Shown here piece after piece: positions 61,493 through 64,000 of a stretch of DNA of 64,000 nt (positions are counted from its first letter, which is position 1; each line of letters begins with the position of its first letter). The DNA comes from Acridotheres tristis (lineage: Eukaryota; Chordata; Aves; Passeriformes; Sturnidae). The stretch lies in contig CM072886.1 in assembly GCA_037013685.1 (NCBI GenBank), positions 84,326,922 to 84,390,921 of the forward strand, in the 5' to 3' direction. A program made the position numbers and the translations under genes. The notes under the pieces are model-generated. The model saw nothing but the letters and a program-made list of their open reading frames with translations, did not search any database and was not told the DNA's origin.

Positions 61493-64000
61493 TTCTTTGC
61501 ACAATCCAGGAATCTTTCTCAGCGACCCAAAGGAGAAATGAGGGTGATCAGGGTAACGTTTAAATTTTAGCCATTGGCCTTGAAGCTTTCCTAAGAGATT
61601 TTATTGTTCTGACTACTTTTTTCTTCCTTTAAATATGGGACTGGGTTGTATTTCATCATATAAATGTCAGAAAAGCCTTACATCAGACCACTTGAAGTAT
61701 AACTCTCCCCTGATATCAAAATCATGAATTAAAGTTTGCTTTTGGCGAGCTCACAGAGAGTCTTGGTCCCCACCTGCTAAATATGTTAGGTTTCCAAATA
61801 ATTTCACAAGCTGTTCCAGATAGTCACACAGCAAGTAGGTGAGGCAAATAGACTTATGACTTCTGTTTTTTTCCCAGCCAAATTTTAATCTCAGAAGTTG
61901 CAGCACAAAATCACTTGGATATTTCTGTTACTGGTGACTTCTAGACTGTGCTGGCTCAGCAACAAATAACTGAAGAAAGACACGGCAGCACTGATATGAC
62001 CATAGTGCCACAGAAGCCCACATGCCTTCACACTGCATGGGACATGGATTTGTGAATGGGACATTGGGAACATTTGTGGTTTTACTGTTGTTTCAAAGCT
62101 CACAAAATCAGGCTGGAGTTTTTGTGTTTGTTGGGTTTCTGCAATTGGGTAGTCAGGGTGGGGGGAGATGGGAATGGAGGTGAGGGTCCTTTCTGCATTT
62201 GAGCCGACTACAGTTGCTAGTGCTTTTGTTCAGCTTCTGTCAGAGTGCTAATAACAGGGGAAGACATTGCAGCTTGGAAGTTTTAGCTCTTAAATTCATT
62301 CACTTGTGATCAGCTCTGAGACCACACAGGTTACATTTATATTAGTTTAATATTTATGAGCCATGAAACAAGATGTTTCTGGTGAATAAAAGGTGAACTT
62401 CTACGTGAGCATGTAAAACTGAACTCTGTTTGGCTTTGATAGTTTGAAGATAAAGTGTTGAACTTGAACCTAGAAGAGGAATTTGTGTAGGCCCTCCTGA
62501 CCAGAAAGGTGACACACGCTTGCCCATGTGAATTAAATTGCAGTCTTTAACCTCTTGGTGCTACTACTGACACTGACATTACCACTTTGCTGCAAACAGT
62601 CCATCCCCTTTGTCAAGGAAGTCCAGCTCCTGTCATCAAGGGGTTCATTAGTTTGAAATGAGGAGCTCTGACACAGTTTGGACTTCTTCATAACCCTGAC
62701 CTCATAGTTCACTGTGAAGCAATCACAATACTTTAAGTGCTCCCCTCTTGTCAAATTGCCTCCCCCATTACACTGATGTTCCTGTTTTCAAAAGTGTCCT
62801 TCATGTAAAAAGCCAAAGAGTTTCTGTTAAATTAAACACATGCTATCATCTCCCCTTTTCTTTCATGTCTCCCAGGAAAATCAAAACCAAAGAACAACAA
62901 AAGCTGTTCTATCTGGCACACGGATCTGCCCCTCATTGCACATCGTGCCTACCCCCAGTGAGAGAGACTGTGAATTTTCCTGCTGTTTTCAGGCAAAAGA
63001 AGGGGAGCACAGTTCCTCCCACCTAAAATTTCACAGCACTGGTACAACTGAAGGCTTCAGCCACCTCGAATGGCCCAGCAGTATTTCCAGTGTGTCTGCA
63101 CTGAGTCTGCCTTCCTGAGAGGAACCAGTGACAAAATGTAAAATATACTTAAGCCAAATCTTATTAAGAATGGCTTCCTGATTGCTGCCGGGTTCTCCTG
63201 GCACCTAATCCTAAGGCTGCCATCCTCTACTCCCCCATAACACACGCTTAAGTGAGTGTGGGTCACCCACTAAGCACATTGTCACCAGCTGGCAGTGACT
63301 GCCTCCACCTCTGTGTCCAGCCAGTGCAGCAATTGCACACAGCATTTGCACTCAGAGCTTCACACCTAATAATACTTCAGCACCTCTTTAACTGCTTTAT
63401 CCATTTTTGCCCATTTGCAAGCCTCAGGCTCCCTATAAGTAGATGGTAAGTGGCGCTCGTAAATTAAAAACCTACAGGCTTCAGGCTTTTAGCATTAAAA
63501 GACCCCAAAGTTCTCCTAGTTCATACCATTTGCCATTAACATCAACTCCACTGTCGGCAGGCAAATCTGGTGGTAATATTTGCCTATTAAAAAGCCTGTC
63601 ACTGGCTTCAATTCACCGGTATTATCATTTTCCAGTGTTAGAGAGCAAGTTCAGAGGACTGCAAATACCTGAGAGTGTTCTGCCAAAGGAAGAGAAATGT
63701 CCATTTTTAAATCAATGTTTGGTGACAGAGAACTCAAAAGGACTTAAAAGAAAGAAGGAATTAAATCTGTGTGTCCCGGTATAAACGAGTTGCTCTTAAT
63801 GGGATTTTCTTATAACACAGAAGAGGCAGTTGTATCCAACCACAGCCCCAGGAGGTAAGAGCTGTATTCTCATCTTGACTCAGATATTGATCTGCTGGGT
63901 AGCCTGGGGCTTGCTGACATCTCTTACTCCTACTTCTCTCAGCTGATGGCAGGACCAGGAACCAGAATAAACCAAGTGTGTTTGCACAGCAAAGACAGTC
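61493..64000. other. Unassigned noncoding DNA
   Basis: No transposon was recognised. Plus frames at 62748-63026 and 62840-63118 overlap in different phases. The frame 63443-63784 (113 codons) is AT-rich and unlike known proteins. Confidence 0.55.

Noticed and set aside
1..64000. CRISPR arrays, operons, prophages or other prokaryotic systems
   Set aside because: Repeat content, CpG depletion and absence of dense coding show vertebrate nuclear DNA. No regularly spaced repeats with unique spacers exist.

Overview
The window looks like bird nuclear DNA, most likely from a songbird. The main evidence is several copies of the CR1 LINE retrotransposon, which is the dominant avian repeat. Most carry the characteristic 3' tail built from ATTCTATG-type octamers. 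A complete solo LTR of an ERVL-like endogenous retrovirus, of a type I associate with passerines, points the same way. CpG is strongly depleted, as expected of methylated vertebrate DNA, and by eye the sequence is moderately AT-rich (not counted).

I find no protein-coding gene I would defend. The open frames are short, mostly lack flanking splice signals, do not resemble families I know, and often overlap each other on both strands. The window is best read as intergenic DNA or the inside of a very large intron. The one weak exon candidate is at 17476-17573, at the end of the longest open frame (16956-17573). No tRNA, rRNA or CRISPR array was seen.

Layout: 1-4.3 kb is unassigned DNA with a CR1 tail at 1.6 kb and a 76-nt imperfect hairpin at 3.7 kb. 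The solo LTR lies at 4384-5085 and has a perfect 5-bp target duplication. From 5 to 13 kb there are short inverted repeats, a long TTTTTC hexamer array (10.2 kb) and an ATC array (11.5 kb). CR1 fragments follow at 13.2 kb (minus) and 23.2 kb (plus). An old, heavily mutated CR1-clade LINE lies at 30.5-31.1 kb, and a 0.94-kb CR1 copy with reverse-transcriptase-end coding sequence is at 37.0-37.9 kb. A 14/15-bp minisatellite with a three-unit higher-order period is at 40.76-40.92 kb. A second old LINE is at 43.1-43.6 kb, next to a short tract that has kept its CpGs (43.96-44.29 kb). A GC-rich but CpG-free, stop-poor block is at 48.2-49.1 kb. Further CR1 copies are at 56.6 kb (plus) and 58.9-59.5 kb (minus), and an AT/GT microsatellite is at 61.4 kb.

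No set of genes here forms a pathway. The most useful leads are noncoding: the 3.7-kb hairpin, the CpG-retaining element at 44 kb, the homeodomain-core inverted repeat at 8.8 kb and the structured minisatellite at 40.8 kb. I see no convincing new biological system.
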